DNA from: Toxotes chatareus
Taxonomy: Eukaryota > Chordata > Actinopteri > Toxotidae
NCBI GenBank assembly: GCA_016801885.1
Contig: CM028902.1
Coordinates: 23,961,580 to 24,025,579, forward strand
Length of the DNA: 64,000 nucleotides
Direction of reading: 5' to 3'
The notes under the pieces are model-generated. The model was not told the DNA's origin. It ran no database searches and worked only from the letters and a program-made list of their open reading frames with translations. Positions 32,340 to 45,977 of the stretch are shown piece after piece (within the stretch, counting starts at the first letter, position 1; every line of letters starts with the position of its first letter). The position numbers and the translations under genes were made by a program.

Positions 32340-35300
32340 TCACTGCTCCTCGTCTTCCTCTGGCTCCCTGAGGCCCTGACTGTGCAGAGTCTTCCCTGCC
32401 ATCTCCAGCATGGCCTGGACCTCTGGGTCTACATCCAGGATGCTCTTCTTGCCCTCCCCCTCTTCACCCTAAAACACAAAACAAAGAGACAAACAGAAAT
32501 AGCGTGAGTTTTCTTCATGTTCTCAGGGAAACAGCTGTACACTGTAAAAAAAAAAAAAAAGCTGGAATGTAAATGAGGTTCCCTATTTGTGGTAGAGTTG
32601 GTACAGCTAATTACAAGCCTGACTCCATGGTTGGTAAGTTTTGTTATAATTCTTCTGAATATAAATGTCAGTGTGTGAAACCCTGACTGTTATGGTCAAG
32701 GGTTATATTTGCAACTCCCCCACTCTTGCTGTAGTTTTCAGGGAGCAATTGCAGAATTATATTTAACATTTAAAAAAATATGTTGTACATTATACAAAAA
32801 AACTCTCAGAAGGGACCCAAAAAATGAGAAAACATTTGTTACTCATGACTGTATGCCACAATAAAAGGGCAAATGCCCGCTATTCATGTGGACACACCTT
32901 CATCTGTCCTTTGTGTTCCTGAACAAGCTCAGACGGCCCTGCTGGTCTCTCCATGTGTTTCTCTGTCTGCACCCATAAATATTGTCCTTCCAGTATAAAT
33001 GTGTGAAACTGTGTCAAGCAATATCTCCTTGGAAAACAGAATGGATTGTCCTTGACACTTGCAGGATAAACAAAGAACGGAGCATGTAGGGGTATCCTCA
33101 TTACTGAGTGGTTAAGGGGAAGATCGTGCTTGACATGAGCCAGGGACCTTTGCTGCATGCCCCCTCTCCCCCTTTCCTCTCTGCCTCTGTAGTGTCTCCT
33201 ATCAAATAAAGGCAAAAAAAAAAAAAAAGCAAAGCTAAGAAAAAGAAAAAGAAGAATTGAACAAGTACTCTGACCTCCTCTGGTTCTGGGGGTTTTCCAA
33301 CCGCCCACACTTCCACCGAATCAAGGGTGAAGTCCTCCTCTCCGGAGAGCTGAGGGCTGCCATAGGTGGTGCACTTAGGCCGTGCGCGGCTATGACCGCG
33401 GCCAAAATCACTGTCCAGCCACAGGCCAAAGTAGCCATGCTGACCGCCCATACCCTGATGAAGACCAGAAGACATAAGCACCACGACACACAGACAGAAT
33501 AAAGACAAGTAAGTCCAACAAGGTTATTTATCATCATCTAAAAACCCTCAGAAGAGCTGAGGACTGCTGTGTAAGTTCATCACTACAGCGGACCATTATG
33601 ACTTTAGCTGTATGTGGTAAATAACAGTGTATCATGTCCATAACAGGAACGATCAGAAGCAGAGTGTGTGATTGTTCTGCAGTTGTTAATGACCCCAAAA
33701 AGCAGAAACCTTGTACACTGATACAACCCTATCAGGCCTTTATCTGAAAAACAATAATAAGGAATTATGTTTTAAATGCTATCTGATCATGATGGGCCAC
33801 AAGCAACAGAATTTAAATTCTCCTCTGCTAAAACCAGTGCGGTCTCACCAGTCCGTTGGGCATGGTCTGCTGATTCTGGTTGAGATACATGAAGTGTTGG
33901 TTGTATCCTGTTGCTGTATAAACTCTCAGCCTGGGGAACACAGTGAACAGGAAGCATCTGGAGTCACCTGCGCACAAATATACAAATTATGAAGATCTGA
34001 GAGAAAAGTCAAGTGACAGCCCACAGTATTCAAACAAGTAGTATTACTTCCTCTGTGAGTCATTTTATCAGTGCTGGTCTTAATCTGGGGTCTGGTCTAC
34101 TATTGCATTATGGACTTAGAAAGTACACTGTTATCTATCGGAGACAACACATCTCACTCCTGTGTGGCTGATTTCAAAGTTTTGTTATCATGTGGCAAAA
34201 GTTATTTTCACAAATCATCTTCGTTCTCAATGACAGAGATGTTGAAAATCCGGAAATTCTGTCATTTTAATACAACTAAACACATAGTAAATATAGAAAG
34301 TGTCACACTGTATTAAAAACACGTTCAGGTTTAATCTGTAGCTTGGTGTGATCTTCAATTCACCAAAAGACTGAGAAATAATTAGTTAAACGTATTCATT
34401 TAAAGTGTGAAGATGCACTTTTAGTTGCTGTTGCATAACCATATTTTATGTTAAGGGAAACTCATCATGGTTCAGTTATAACAATAATTCATATATCAAT
34501 TTCTTTTTTTTTTGAGGTACAGTTATATGTAGTACCTGCAGTACCTAACAAATACATGTTGCAGTGGCAGGCTGATTTTATACCGGTCGTTTGTCTCAAA
34601 GCTTCACTAATTTCTTACTGTCACATTTCAAAACACCTAACTAGCCTGCTAACCGGCAAGCTGTTGATTGCAGCACCACCATCTGGAATCGCGTTTCATA
34701 GGAAGCAATAGCAAATAATTTCCTGTTAACGTTGCAAGTTTCACATCTCTAGCTCACAGCGAATTGAACAATGGGCAGATATTGATGAACAGGCCACGCC
34801 CACACTCATGAATCAATGTGGCCCTTCAGATTTTGGTAAATACTTTCCCAGAGAGAATGTGAACCCAATGTGGTGAAACTCTGTCCATCAGGGTTTGAGG
34901 CACATGTTTACATGTGTACAGTCAATTACAAAATTAAAAATCCAAGGACTAGATGTAACTTTAATGTTTATCACATCATACAACAGCAGTCAAAGAGGCT
35001 TTTTTTTGTAGAGCACACTGAGCTGGACTTGTCGTCGGGTTCTGTCTGACTCCTGGTGTGAAGGACATGGTCTTTCCAAAATTGAGTTTCTGTGCCTTAA
35101 CTGAAGCATCACCATTTGGTGGTGCTGCACTATGTAGTACTTGCTAACATGAAAGAGTGAGTCATGGAGGATAACACTACTGTGCTTTCTGTAGAACCAC
35201 TGACTGAAGGCAGCTGATAAACCAGAGATGGTATTCATCAGATAGCAGATCAGGTCTAAGGCCTGTAAGTCATACAACATGAAACTGCTGTGGGACCAGA

Positions 35301-37585
35301 TGGAGCCCGAGCCCTTCTCTCACCCTGGAACTGAGGTTTGACCTCCCAGCCGTTGGAGGCGAAGCCCCCGAAAACATGTCCCTTTGTGTCTTTGATGATC
35401 AGTAGGGTGGGCCCACGCTTTATCAGGCCAGCCACCAGCCTGGTGAAGCTTTCCCCATGCAGCTGTGTGGAAAACAAAAGTCTCCAGGGGGCGCTGTAGC
35501 TGTCTGGCAACTGGACAGATTAACAGAGAATTGGAGAAGGACATAAGTAAGTAATACAGTGTATAATACAATGTGTAAATAGTGATGCAATAAATACATT
35601 TGAAGCTTAAGATTTTAAAGCCCTGCGTGTATTTACAGGTATTCTGGCTGGTTGAAGTGAGGCAGAGCTATGATTGTACTTAAAAGAATTCCATAAAAGT
35701 AATAAAGTTTTCCTGCCCAGGGGCAAGAAGACCACGTATCACACATGGTAAACAAACACAGTCCTGGTGCTGCTGTCACAAAGACGAGATCACTCTCCAT
35801 TTTCCTCAGAGCCTAGCAACTAACAACAACACAGGGTAGTGTTAGTAATGGCATTAGCTAGCATAGCTAGCATTAGTCATGTTGTTGATGCTAGCTAGTG
35901 CCATGATCTGAATCCAGTGGAACACCTTCGGGATGTGGTATAACAGGAGAGTTTTTGCACTGCAGTGTCTTCCACCCCCAGATAATGTAAAGTGAGACAT
36001 GGGGACAATTCTCCTGATGGTTTTAAAGAAATCAGTTGCACTGTGGTGTTAGAACATTAACCACAAATTTGGTCAAACCAAAGAATGCATAAACAAATTT
36101 TGGTCAGAATTCACACACATGACACCACATCTCTGTTCTGACCTGTGGTGCCAGAAACATGAGGGTGGGAAGGTCCAGCAGACACCTCAGCTCTTTCCAG
36201 GGTGTCTCCCTGCAGGGGGGCAGCAGGGTTTGGGCTGGTCGGCCACTCAGGGACACATTTAGGCCTTCGGCTACCAGCAGCTCCAGGTACAAAGATATCT
36301 GGGAGACTCTGAAGATCCAGTCCTCCAGACAGGAAACATCACAACCTCCCTGATCTGAGGAGTGAAAGAAGGTCAGCAGTCACATTTCCTCATGGTTAAA
36401 ATATTCAACAATCTTCAAATCACATGTTTACCTGAGGGTTTGAGTTCAGAACACATCTGCTCTGCCAGGAGTTTGACTCCCAGAGAGCCATCACCCATTC
36501 TCTCTGGTTTCCATCCCTGCAGACGCCCTCTGTGGACCAGAATCTGAACTACTGCAGAGATCAGGTCCTGTAGAAACTATGGACAAAGGAAAAAGTTTCT
36601 CAAGTAGGGTGTCAGCAGGGAAGGATGGGGGAAGAAGGGTGAGGAAGGCAGGCTATAATAAAAACAAAGAAGATGAGAAGAGAAACACCAGCAAAACTGA
36701 CACATTATTTAAGTTTATGCTCTACCCACCTCTGTGACCTGCTCACATGTCACAACTGTTGCTGCCCCTGCTGCAAGCTGGGACATGGCCATGACGAGAG
36801 GAGCCCGTTCCTCTGCAGTGCCTCGCAGGGTGTCTGCTAGGAAGATAACCAACTGCTCCCGACTTACTCCAGAGACAGATGAGGTGCTAGTCTTCCCAGA
36901 AGCTGCAGGTGCTGCCAGTCCAGGATCAATGCTACACATGCACTGATAGATCCTCCTTACCATGGAGTCTGGTGCCAGGCTGCCCACTGAGGACTGGCAG
37001 AGACAAAGGGAGGTGCTGATTAAACACAGGCAACACACTGACAGAAACTACCTTTCCCTGACAAATGCTCTGATAGAACACTTTGAATAGTAATCACATT
37101 TGCTGAACAAGAGCATAAAATATAGTCAGAGCGAACGAAACAAAGCCTATTTCTGAGAGCATATATCTAGCTATAGGAATTTGTAAAACAACAATAAATT
37201 ACAGAGAATGATAACTGGAAATATATTAAACAAAATGGGACCTCTAAGAACTGCATTTATGGCATTTTACTATTGGACTTTATGAAGACTGGAAAGTCTG
37301 TGTCATGAAGTGGATCATGGAGTTTTAATCTTTTACTGACATATTTTCTTTATGCTAAACTGTTAGAATGACATCATTATGCACTAATTATACAGGCTGT
37401 TTTTATAGTCAGACCTGCAACATCTCAAGCGTTAGAGTCTTCCCTGGCGGTGCTTTCTCTGGGGCTCCTGAGCGACCCCCGGTACCACCCTGGAGCTTGT
37501 TGAAGACCCCCTCAACCACAGGCCGCTCCTCGGGGCGGAAGCGGGCCAGCCGCTTCTGCACCACCACGCTCTCAGTGTTACCCAT
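32340..37585 (-). CDS. meak7: MTOR-associated protein MEAK7 (TLDc-domain protein 1)
   Basis: Coding exons in mRNA order: 37585-37415, 36993-36730, 36576-36432, 36345-36143, 35510-35324, 33967-33849, 33454-33275, 32468-32340. They sum to 1398 bases (465 aa; human about 456) with all phases agreeing. The protein starts MGNTES, a good N-myristoylation signal that fits the known lysosomal membrane location. The N-terminal half is helical and EF-hand-like. The TLDc domain spans residues about 265-420 (HGESFTRL, HVFGGFASNGWEVKPQFQG, YLNQNQQTMPNGLGMGGQHG, YFGLWLDSDFGRGHS, VEVWAVG). The end ILDVDPEVQAMLEMAGK to LREPEEDEEQ matches human MEAK7. In human cells it promotes a rapamycin-resistant mTOR signal to S6K2. 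Confidence 0.95.
33090..33228 (+). mobile_element. SINE copy in a meak7 intron
   Basis: Contains TTACTGAGTGGTTAAGG (A-box-like), GGGACCTTTGCTGCATGCC, CCCCTCTCCCCCTTTCCTCT and ATCAAATAAAGGC followed by a poly-A run. I recognise these as parts of a common teleost tRNA-derived SINE. It is antisense to meak7, in its last intron. Confidence 0.6.
33275..35510 (-). CDS. meak7: meak7 TLDc domain exons
   Basis: Three exons (35510-35324, 33967-33849, 33454-33275) code LPDSYSAPWRLLFSTQLHG through EVWAVGKPPEPEE. Intron positions are in phase: 1 base, then 0, then 0. The G-G-F-A and G-Y-F-G-L-W core motifs of the TLDc fold are intact. Confidence 0.93.
36143..36345 (-). CDS. meak7: meak7 exon with competing acceptors
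   Basis: Codes CDVSCLEDWIFRVSQISLY to LPTLMFLAPQ, residues about 195-261. The reading frame demands the acceptor ending GGGAG at 36346-36347. A stronger-looking CAG lies four bases upstream (at about 36350) and would put TGA in frame within four codons. Confidence 0.85.
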
Positions 37586-37591
37586 GGTGCT

Positions 37592-38100
37592 CTACAGTCC
37601 GACACAAAGTACAGTAGGACTCACACACCGATAGTATTATGTTTACATACAGTGTGGTAGAATTAAAGAAAATCTTAAACCCTAAAACAGTTCGTTAATA
37701 AATCTGATGGGCAGTTTATACCTAATCATGTGGTCCTGTATGTGTCTTTTCATAGTAACTTAGCTTTTCATCTTGGACCTTGGGTGGTAAGCTAACGCTA
37801 GCTAGCTAGCTAGCACAGCACACCCTTACTTTTGTATCATGACGGAAACTGCTGTATATGAAACAGTGGTTGTCATAATAAATGTATGACATAAACAATG
37901 CTCTCAAAGCAGGCAGTTTAAACGAACACAACGTGTTTCTGTGTGCCGCTAACCTTTAAAAGCACCGCAGCTCAGCTCTCCATCCTGCTTCGACTAACAA
38001 CACAATGTAAACTTCCTGGTGTTAATTGCGGTACACTGATCACAGCCAATGAAATGAGCCGCATGGTCACGCGCTTCAATGCAATTGGTCCTTGATGCGG
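37592..38100 (-). promoter_or_regulatory. meak7: meak7 5' UTR exon and promoter region
   Basis: The ATG exon begins 6 bases before the ATG (acceptor CTGTAG at 37592-37594), so an untranslated first exon is needed. A donor GCTTTTAAAG|GTTAGC at 37954 suits this. Upstream, CCAAT motifs occur at 38046-38050 (plus) and 38084-38088 (minus), with no TATA box. This looks like a housekeeping-type promoter. Confidence 0.5.
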
Positions 38101-38297
38101 AGAGGCGGGAAGAGCTGGTTGTTTGGAGGGGTGGGGGTTGGAGGCGTGGAAGTTCTTCTTCTTCTGCTGCTGCTTCTTCGGCTTCTTCTTCTTCCTCTTC
38201 TTTATTTTAATGGCGAATTGCAACCAGTCCGAGCATTAACGCCACCCACCGCTGCGTTATGGAGCGCTTTCATTCTTGTTGTCTTGTATGGTGTAGG

Positions 38298-39510
38298 TCA
38301 GTGAAGAGATGTTTCAAAACACCATTCTGAGAATGTTTTTGCGAAGATTGTTTTAAGATAAATGTGTTTAATCCCTTTTTGTTCCAGCTGATATGTGTCA
38401 CTATTTACATATTGTGAGCTCCACAGTCTCTGTGTGGTTTCTGGCCTCACAGTTTCCATCCAATGATGAATTACACTGATGTGACCTAATCGCATCCTAC
38501 TAATCAAGCTCTCTTCTCTCCTACGATTCCCCAGTGTCTTTTCACCTCCAGCTTCTTGCTTGATCTGGTGCAGCTTCTGTCACCGTGTCTCGATTATTTT
38601 GTGCCAAACTTGAGAGTAGGAGTTTGTGTCTGTCTTACCTTTTTATGGATGTACACGCAGCTGGTCCAAATACAATACCACCATAATTTCAGACTGACCT
38701 AATTAAAGCTGTATAAATATTCCTTAAAGCAACTCTATCAGCTCCCCACACAGTGCCTGTTCAAGGCTTTTTCACATTTATCCTCTGTTCTGTCAAAGAG
38801 ATATTTCCATGTGATCTTCTCATCCAACCATTCCCAAGACAAAATTGAATAGACCAACTTAGACCTATGTTATCTAATTCTGTTTTATTATCTTATGACA
38901 GTCTCTTTCCACACTACTGGAAGCTTGCCTTCCTCCCAGATCAAACATCTCCACTGACCTTGCCAGTGCAAAACCACTGTGCTCTGTGACAGCGTTCTTG
39001 ATGAACATTTCTGCCTTTTCCATATTATCAAAAGCAAGTTCTTTTGCTAATGATGTTGTCAGTCAATACGTCTCAATTACCAGCAGCTGCTAATTCACAA
39101 GAAACCAAAGTCAGATCTGTGTCTGACTTTATTTCACCGCTGAAATTAAATTTAGGACTTTGACGGTTATTTAAACAAACTAGTCCTTTTAATTTCATTA
39201 TAGTTCTTCCACCATCTGCTCATTATGGCTTATTGCCTTCTCTCCCCATAAAGTGTTATGAGCATGAAATCAATACACCATGTTACCTCGTTACCTTGTT
39301 CATGCCTTTCTAATTCTTCTACTTTGAGTCTTCTGTGGGGATTATATAGATCTATAACGACAATCTTACTTTTATTTACCCAGACTTCAACACCTACTAC
39401 TTATGATCGATACTGTGATTAATGAATAACCTTCCATTGACATATTTTCTTTGATAACAACTGCACGTCCCCCTCCCTGATCACCACCTCCCACAACATT
39501 TAAAGAAGGA
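38298..39510 (-). pseudogene. decayed I-superfamily LINE (Nimb-like)
   Basis: The minus strand carries, with many stops and shifts, an endonuclease-like stretch (GGGRAVVIKENMSMEGYSLI; then HAHNTLWGEKA, usual form GDFNAHNPLWGS; then SDTDLTLVSCELAAAGN). A region after the reverse transcriptase reads ALIRSVLNYGGIVFG, and a C-terminal part reads LISRMRLGHISVIHHW. The order endonuclease, post-RT region, C-terminal domain fits an I-clade LINE with most of the reverse transcriptase deleted. It sits immediately upstream of meak7. Confidence 0.65.
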
Positions 39511-39519
39511 AAAAAATCC

Positions 39520-42480
39520 AGTTATTACAGTCAGAACATTATTTTTAGGACAATACGAAAGAGCAAAAGCAGGAATCATACTGTAGTGTTAGTGGCTTCT
39601 CCTGTGTTGACTTTGTATCTTTTGGTCACCAACATATTCACAATTGTCCACAAAATAAATAGTAAATCCAAATATAGTGATGTTCTGTTCTGAAGTTCAC
39701 TGAACACAAAGCACAAAAGGTTTATACACAAACCTACATGTAAGCCCATACAAAAGCTTGTTACACTAACAAGAGGAGCAACTGTCTCATTGTCCTATCC
39801 CACATTTCACCAGCAGAGTGTGCACAGGAGTAACCTAATGGAGACCAGGTCCTTTGCAGAAGCAGCAGTTGAAAAAAACTCCTTTTAAGGGCATGAGATT
39901 TGCTGTGTGAGTGCACTGAGCTGGGTGTGTTGCATTGTAATGAGGCCTTACACGACAGTGGAGGCACCCACATCGGCGCAGCTGAATGTGAAGGTGACGA
40001 GCAGCCATCTGCCCACTGCAGCTAGACTGGTGTAAACAGGATACCAGTGATGAATCAGTGTGAGCAGTACAACATGAACCACAGAGCTAGAAAAGCAGTT
40101 TTCAACCAATGTCTTCTGGAGTACATTGATTGTAAAAGCACAAGTTTCAAAGTTGATAACTGGGTCATAACTCTGAATGAATGAATGAATGAAGCTGATT
40201 ATGTCCGTCTTAAATCTAGCAGAGAGGGACAGCACTGCTGGTCTATATGCTGTACCCATGCTGATACTTATCTGTAGAACGTACTGTAGCTTATCCATAC
40301 TTGTATTTTCAGTCTCCAGCTCTACACATCATCATGTCATGGTCATCATGTAACCACACAGAATGTAGCTAAATAAGAAAAAGCTTTGTGTTTTCATATT
40401 TTTGGTGAATCCTAAATTAAAAATCCATAATTTTCTTTACCATCAACAAAATCTGTTAATGGAGGAGGGTGGAGAGTCTGCTCGATTCAGAAGAAACAAC
40501 AACAAAAAAAAAAAAAACCCTGAAACTGAGAGTGTGAGCTGTAACTGCAAGTCATAGAGTCCAATGATAGTAAAAGTACTGAGCATAAACTAACAGTTCA
40601 GCTACTGTGGCTTCCAGTTCCCAGCTTACATCCCTGTGTCTGGTTGGCCAGTGCAACACTTTGATGTTGCTTTGACATGCAACCAAAGATGAACCAGGTT
40701 AAATGATCACTGTCTGACACTGTCGTTACAGGACAGTGGTGAATGCTGATGCAATGACAGGAGCATAAGCAGAGAGGATTCACAGTCAAGCTAAAGCTAA
40801 CCTCAGCCAAATAAATGATGTCAACAGTCATCAATATTTATCCAAAGTTTGCTAACGTTAGCTAACGTCAGCTTTCACACCAGGCCCAGGAAAGTTGTGT
40901 GTTTTATTGCTTGTGAACTCAGCTTTTCGTTTGTCTGAGGAAGAGTGAAACACATGGTTTCACTTTAAAAAAAAAAAAAAAATTCTACTATGGAGGGCAG
41001 GTTGATTTCAATCATTCACACATTTACAGATAAGGTAAGAGACATTCACACTAGAAACACAATATGTCCTCTCTGGGTTAACAGCTGCAAAATCTATAGG
41101 TGTCATCAGACTATGTTACTACTTAGACTGGTCTCTATCTACAGAATCTCCTTACTCTTTTCATTCTTTCTTGCTCTGTTTCTCTTGCATCATTGGTGTT
41201 TCAAGCAGGTACAGACAGAACCAGGGAATACACACGGTTCACTGATAAACGACTGTGTATATGCACACATTCCAATAAAAAGAGAGAGACTTGGCTTTAT
41301 TGCCATCTCTGGCACTACCTGTGTTCACTCCATTACAATGATTCAGCTGTCAACAAGCTGAGACTTGAGAAGTAAGTGTTGTTAGTTCTTCTTTTCTCTT
41401 CCCTTTGCCCACTACCCCTCCTCTCAGTTGCATCCCTATATGGTAAAAGTCTCACTGCTGAGTGACTGCACAGGAAATCCAGCATTTGAATACAAAAAAA
41501 AAGAAAGAAGAAAAAAGCCACATACCACACATGCACTTTCATAGACAGAAACCATCACATGACTTGAAAGTGCTCTTGCATATCCATTTCCAGAAAAGCT
41601 TAACTACACTCGCTTGCTGTATGTAATTGCAGACTGTGTGTGTATGCACCACAATGTACCACGTCAGGCTACAGCTGAGCTTCAGCTTTAAAAAAAAAAA
41701 AAAAGCTTTAATTAAATTAAATTAATTAATTTCACCTTTTGTCATGTGGTTTCTTGGAAGATGACAATCAATAACTAAAATAAAATACCACCAGATAAAA
41801 GTTTTTCAAGTGTTTGGGCCTCTGATGACCATGGTGGGACCATTTCAAAGTGTGCAAGGCAAATGGAAATACTTGACTGATAATGACCAATCATACAGTT
41901 AACCTTAAATAAACAAGCGAACACCCAAATATATACATACATACACATTTGTTTAGAGTTGTATCTCTTCCTGTCAGCATCAGTGGAACACAGCTTCCTC
42001 ATTCTGTAACCGTGCATTTGCCAAGAGAATCAAAGAGGACATCACATCTTTTATGTGGGTGTTGGGACTTCTGCTTGCCGGTTTGACTGTAGAGCACAAC
42101 CCTGTGAAAAAGACATGTTACAGAAAGCTGTCCCAGAGCTCGGGTGTTTCAAATTTCATAAAAAATAATTTGATTTGTCATTATGCTTTCTCACAGCAGG
42201 TGTTTTTACTTGTCAGCTGTTAACTCTTCGACTGGGTGCGTCTGACATCTACTGTGTGTATTAATCCACCAGTCATCATCACTATGATAAAACACCTGTT
42301 GTTCTATGCTTTTTCCATTTTGGCGCAAACTCGTCGCCAGCTCTGGCAGACTCAGAGGTCAGAGTTCACCCATGTAAAACTTCACCCTTATTACTGGTGG
42401 TGGAGTGTTAGCATATACTGAAATACTGATATAATACTGTACATACATAATACCTAATACTGTACTTCAATAAATTGATG
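39520..42480. other. intergenic, no gene recognised
   Basis: A TGAA tetranucleotide run is at about 40179-40194; poly-A runs lie near 40505, 40967 and 41690. A weak copy of the TGGTGGTGGA / AGTACTTCTT MITE family may lie at 42390-42565. No exon-like frame with conserved content was seen. Confidence 0.5.
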
Positions 42481-43559
42481 AATGCAGGACTTTCCCCTGT
42501 AAATGGATATTTTTGCATTAAGGTATTGCTACTTTTTCAAACAGATCTCAGTACTTCTTGTATTCTGATTTATTACCCATGTCATAACTGTGACTACACA
42601 GACTGTATTGGGACTGAATGTGAGGCTGGTTAATGTGACTGTTCCTTAACTTAACAGTCTGCTCTGACATGCTTTGACATGTTTCTGTTTACCTCTCATG
42701 TGTCAGGAATACATGCTGAGTAATTGATGTTTGAGGATATAAATTGTTGAAAATAAGTAAATAAGAATCTAAAGAAGTCTAAATCAAATGAAAGTGCTGT
42801 TGGATTTTATTTTTGCATGCTTAGATATAAGTTATTTGTGTGCAGTCCGCTTCACAGCACAGCAGGACTAATATCATTTGTGTTTAACACAGTTAAATCC
42901 ATAGCTTACAGTTCAGTGCCTGATTCCTCTGATAGCTCTCCAGTTGACTGATGCCTTTATTTACAGTGATGCAACAAAAACAGGTCTTGGAGTCGTTCAG
43001 AGAGACATTAACATGCACAGTCACTCTCATTCTTATTATAAACGTCAGTGCGTAGAGACAGCTGACCTTTCACTGTAAGCTGTCTGGCCACAGAGACAGT
43101 GCAATGTGCCAAAAGGGCAGGTTCAATAAATGATCAGCTATTTCACTGGGGGTCATTGATTTGAGCAGAGCCAGAGAGTTATAGTTTAATTAAAATGAGA
43201 GTAGGATCTTCAGCAGGAAGAAGCTGTGCTCAGTGTATTAGTTAAATTAGAGAAACGAGGGAAGACAAAGTTGACTAAAAAGAGAAAGATTTAAAAAAAA
43301 GTTGAAAAAGCACAGTTAGGAGGGATACTGCTGTGGTCTGAAGGCGCAGACCAAAGAGAAAAATGTAGAGGTGGGGAGACACGTGTTGCCTGCTGATGAT
43401 AGTGTGATGCAGACATGTGACACTCACAAGAAGACACTTGGTTCAGAAACATTTCTCCTGACTGAACAGGCGGGTGTGAAAATTGTTCTGTAGAGTTAGT
43501 AATATGGCGTTCAATAATATAACTGATACAATATATTTATAATATTAACAAAACATATG

Positions 43560-43965
43560 AGCAGTATACTACTACACACCAGTCAGCCACAGTATTAAAT
43601 CTGGTAACTGGTTTTAATGGTGTGTATAAGTAGTACATCACATCATACTGCATGACAGTACGATACGATGCAAAACAACTACGATACATGAAGCACAAAA
43701 CGCATATGCAATGTAATGCAATGTGATGTGACAAGCTTTGATGACATACATGTAATAAATTGAATGTATGATGTGATGTGGTACAATATTTCTGAATGAA
43801 TATGGGATAGGATGCAGTATAATACAGTGAGATACAAACTGATGATGCACTGACACAGTTCTGTATGTTACATGATATGATCCACTTCACTATGATATAG
43901 TGATGATACACGACAACATGATATGACAAGATCTAATTTATGAAATAATATAATGTGATACAGTA
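43560..43965. repeat. degenerate GATAC/GATGT-type low-complexity tract
   Basis: Densely repeated variants such as ACGATACGATG, GCAATGTAATGCAATGTGATG, ATGATGTGATGTGG and TGATATGATCC fill about 400 bp without a strict period. It looks like an old, mutated pentamer satellite. Open frames across it are a result of its bias. Confidence 0.7.
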
Positions 43966-43969
43966 CAAT

Positions 43970-45908
43970 TCAAAGACACAGACTTACATTAACTCTGTAA
44001 GATCCTGGTCTTGCCTGTGGAAGAGAAGACAAAATATGAACTGGATTTTCTTAACATGTTGTTGTTTTTAGTTTCCAGTTGCTCAGAAATGAAACTTAAA
44101 TCCTCCTAACAAGGGTTTATATATTTAACCTGGACCACCTTGGACCGGTTCAGCTGGTACAAACCAGATTCTGTAAAGTTTATTTGCCCAGTTAGCCTCA
44201 CTGATCGTGAATAAGATCCCTGAGGATGGCACTGACGTCTCTCCTACTTTGGAACAGGAAGTGAGCTGCACAACTTCCTTACACACAGATGCAGATAAGG
44301 CTCTTGCGTTGTTTCACTTTAGTTGTACTTAACCCAAAGGTCAGATGGTAACAGAGGTTGTACAGAAATGCTGGGACAGAAAGATGAGGAAACAAATGAA
44401 AACAAGCATTTATGTAGTTTCCTTCAGTGTATTTACTGGTGTGTCTGTGCTGTATATTCACAGTCAGCACGGTAAATCCTTCACACAAGGGATCTTTTGA
44501 GAGCTGATCAACAACATGAGCCAAACAAAAAACAACATCACATCAATGACAAAGAAAAACAAGAAATTGTATGGATACATATAATGATAGAGGGAAACAT
44601 TAACAGGCATGAAATCCTAAATACAAAGTGTGCTGTAGTGGGTTGCATCAGCCCAGCTAAGAGGCACAGATCTTACCACACTTGAATGAAAATCAATAAA
44701 AATATAGGTGTAAAATTATAAAAATCATAAATAATAAAAATATATATAAATGAAAATGACAAAGCAGTGGTGTGTGTTATGATAGCTTTTGTTTTATTGT
44801 ATATATTACAGTGAGGATAACAAGTTTGGGTTGAAGTGTAATCGCTTATTGGGCCTAGCTTAGCTGCTAATGTTAGCAAGAACCCTGTTGTCCCAGTCAC
44901 AAACCGAGCATTTCGCTGTGCACTCCCCCGTTCACGTTCCCATTCAACTTGCCAAGTTTGAACACAAGTTTGAACTTGGCTTACTGTGTGTGTGTGTGTA
45001 GATGAGCTGTGTTACAAGAAAAACATCAAATAACATCAAGCTAACTTTGCAGCAGAAAATACATCCTTCAGTCTGTTTTAGGCTTCGTATGAGAGGGGAA
45101 TATCTCAGCGGGGCTGATCATCAGAAGTGATGCAAAACCAATAACAAGAGTGACACCACAGCAAACAGACATCCCATTGTCACCTTGTGTGTAGAGTGTA
45201 AATGTACTTAGCAGACTCAGAAAACAGATGCTCATTTGGGGTGGGAGAATGAAGTGGCCTTCAGCTCGTTAGTCTCTGTCAATGGCATCTCTGTGCCAAG
45301 GCTGTGCAGCACTGGAGCACAGGAGCACTGAGAGCTGACCCATTCACTCTCATATTCCCCCTGTGTCGCTCTTTCTTCCCTATTCACATGGCCTGGAAGG
45401 ATCTGAAAAGAGACCCACCCCACCTCTCACCCCCATTTACTTTGCTCAGTTGCACAAATTTCGGTTTCCAGGGCCCCCCACCCCCTTGCTCTTCCCATCA
45501 GCCATTGTTTCTCCCTCTCTCTCTCTCTCTGTCTCCTTCCCTCCTCACACCAGAATGACCTCTTTCATTTTACACATTGTCATTTGGTCGGTTTTTAATA
45601 AAGATCTTGATTACAGCAGCTAAACATAAATTCAGGATATGGTTCTGAGTAAAATCCTAATGTGAGGAAATGGATTACACAGATTATTTCAAATTATGCA
45701 GTGTTAATACAAGTGGCAACGTTATCTACAATCTGCTGGTAATAAACGTTATCACTACCCTTGTTACTTATTAATTTTACACCAGTCAAGGTACAAGGTA
45801 CAATGACTAATTTTATAACTGGAGAAAAGACAACATGTGCTATGGCACAGATGATACAGGGAAAATTTGCCTTTGAATTGATTAATTCTCAAGAAAGTCC
45901 CCCCCCTA

Positions 45909-45977
<69 letters not shown>

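Noticed and set aside
42390..42565. Third copy of the hAT-type MITE
   Set aside because: Only short matches at each side; too degraded to call as a feature.
43537..43929. 130-codon minus-strand frame
   Set aside because: Falls in the low-complexity GATAC field; its composition explains the lack of stops.
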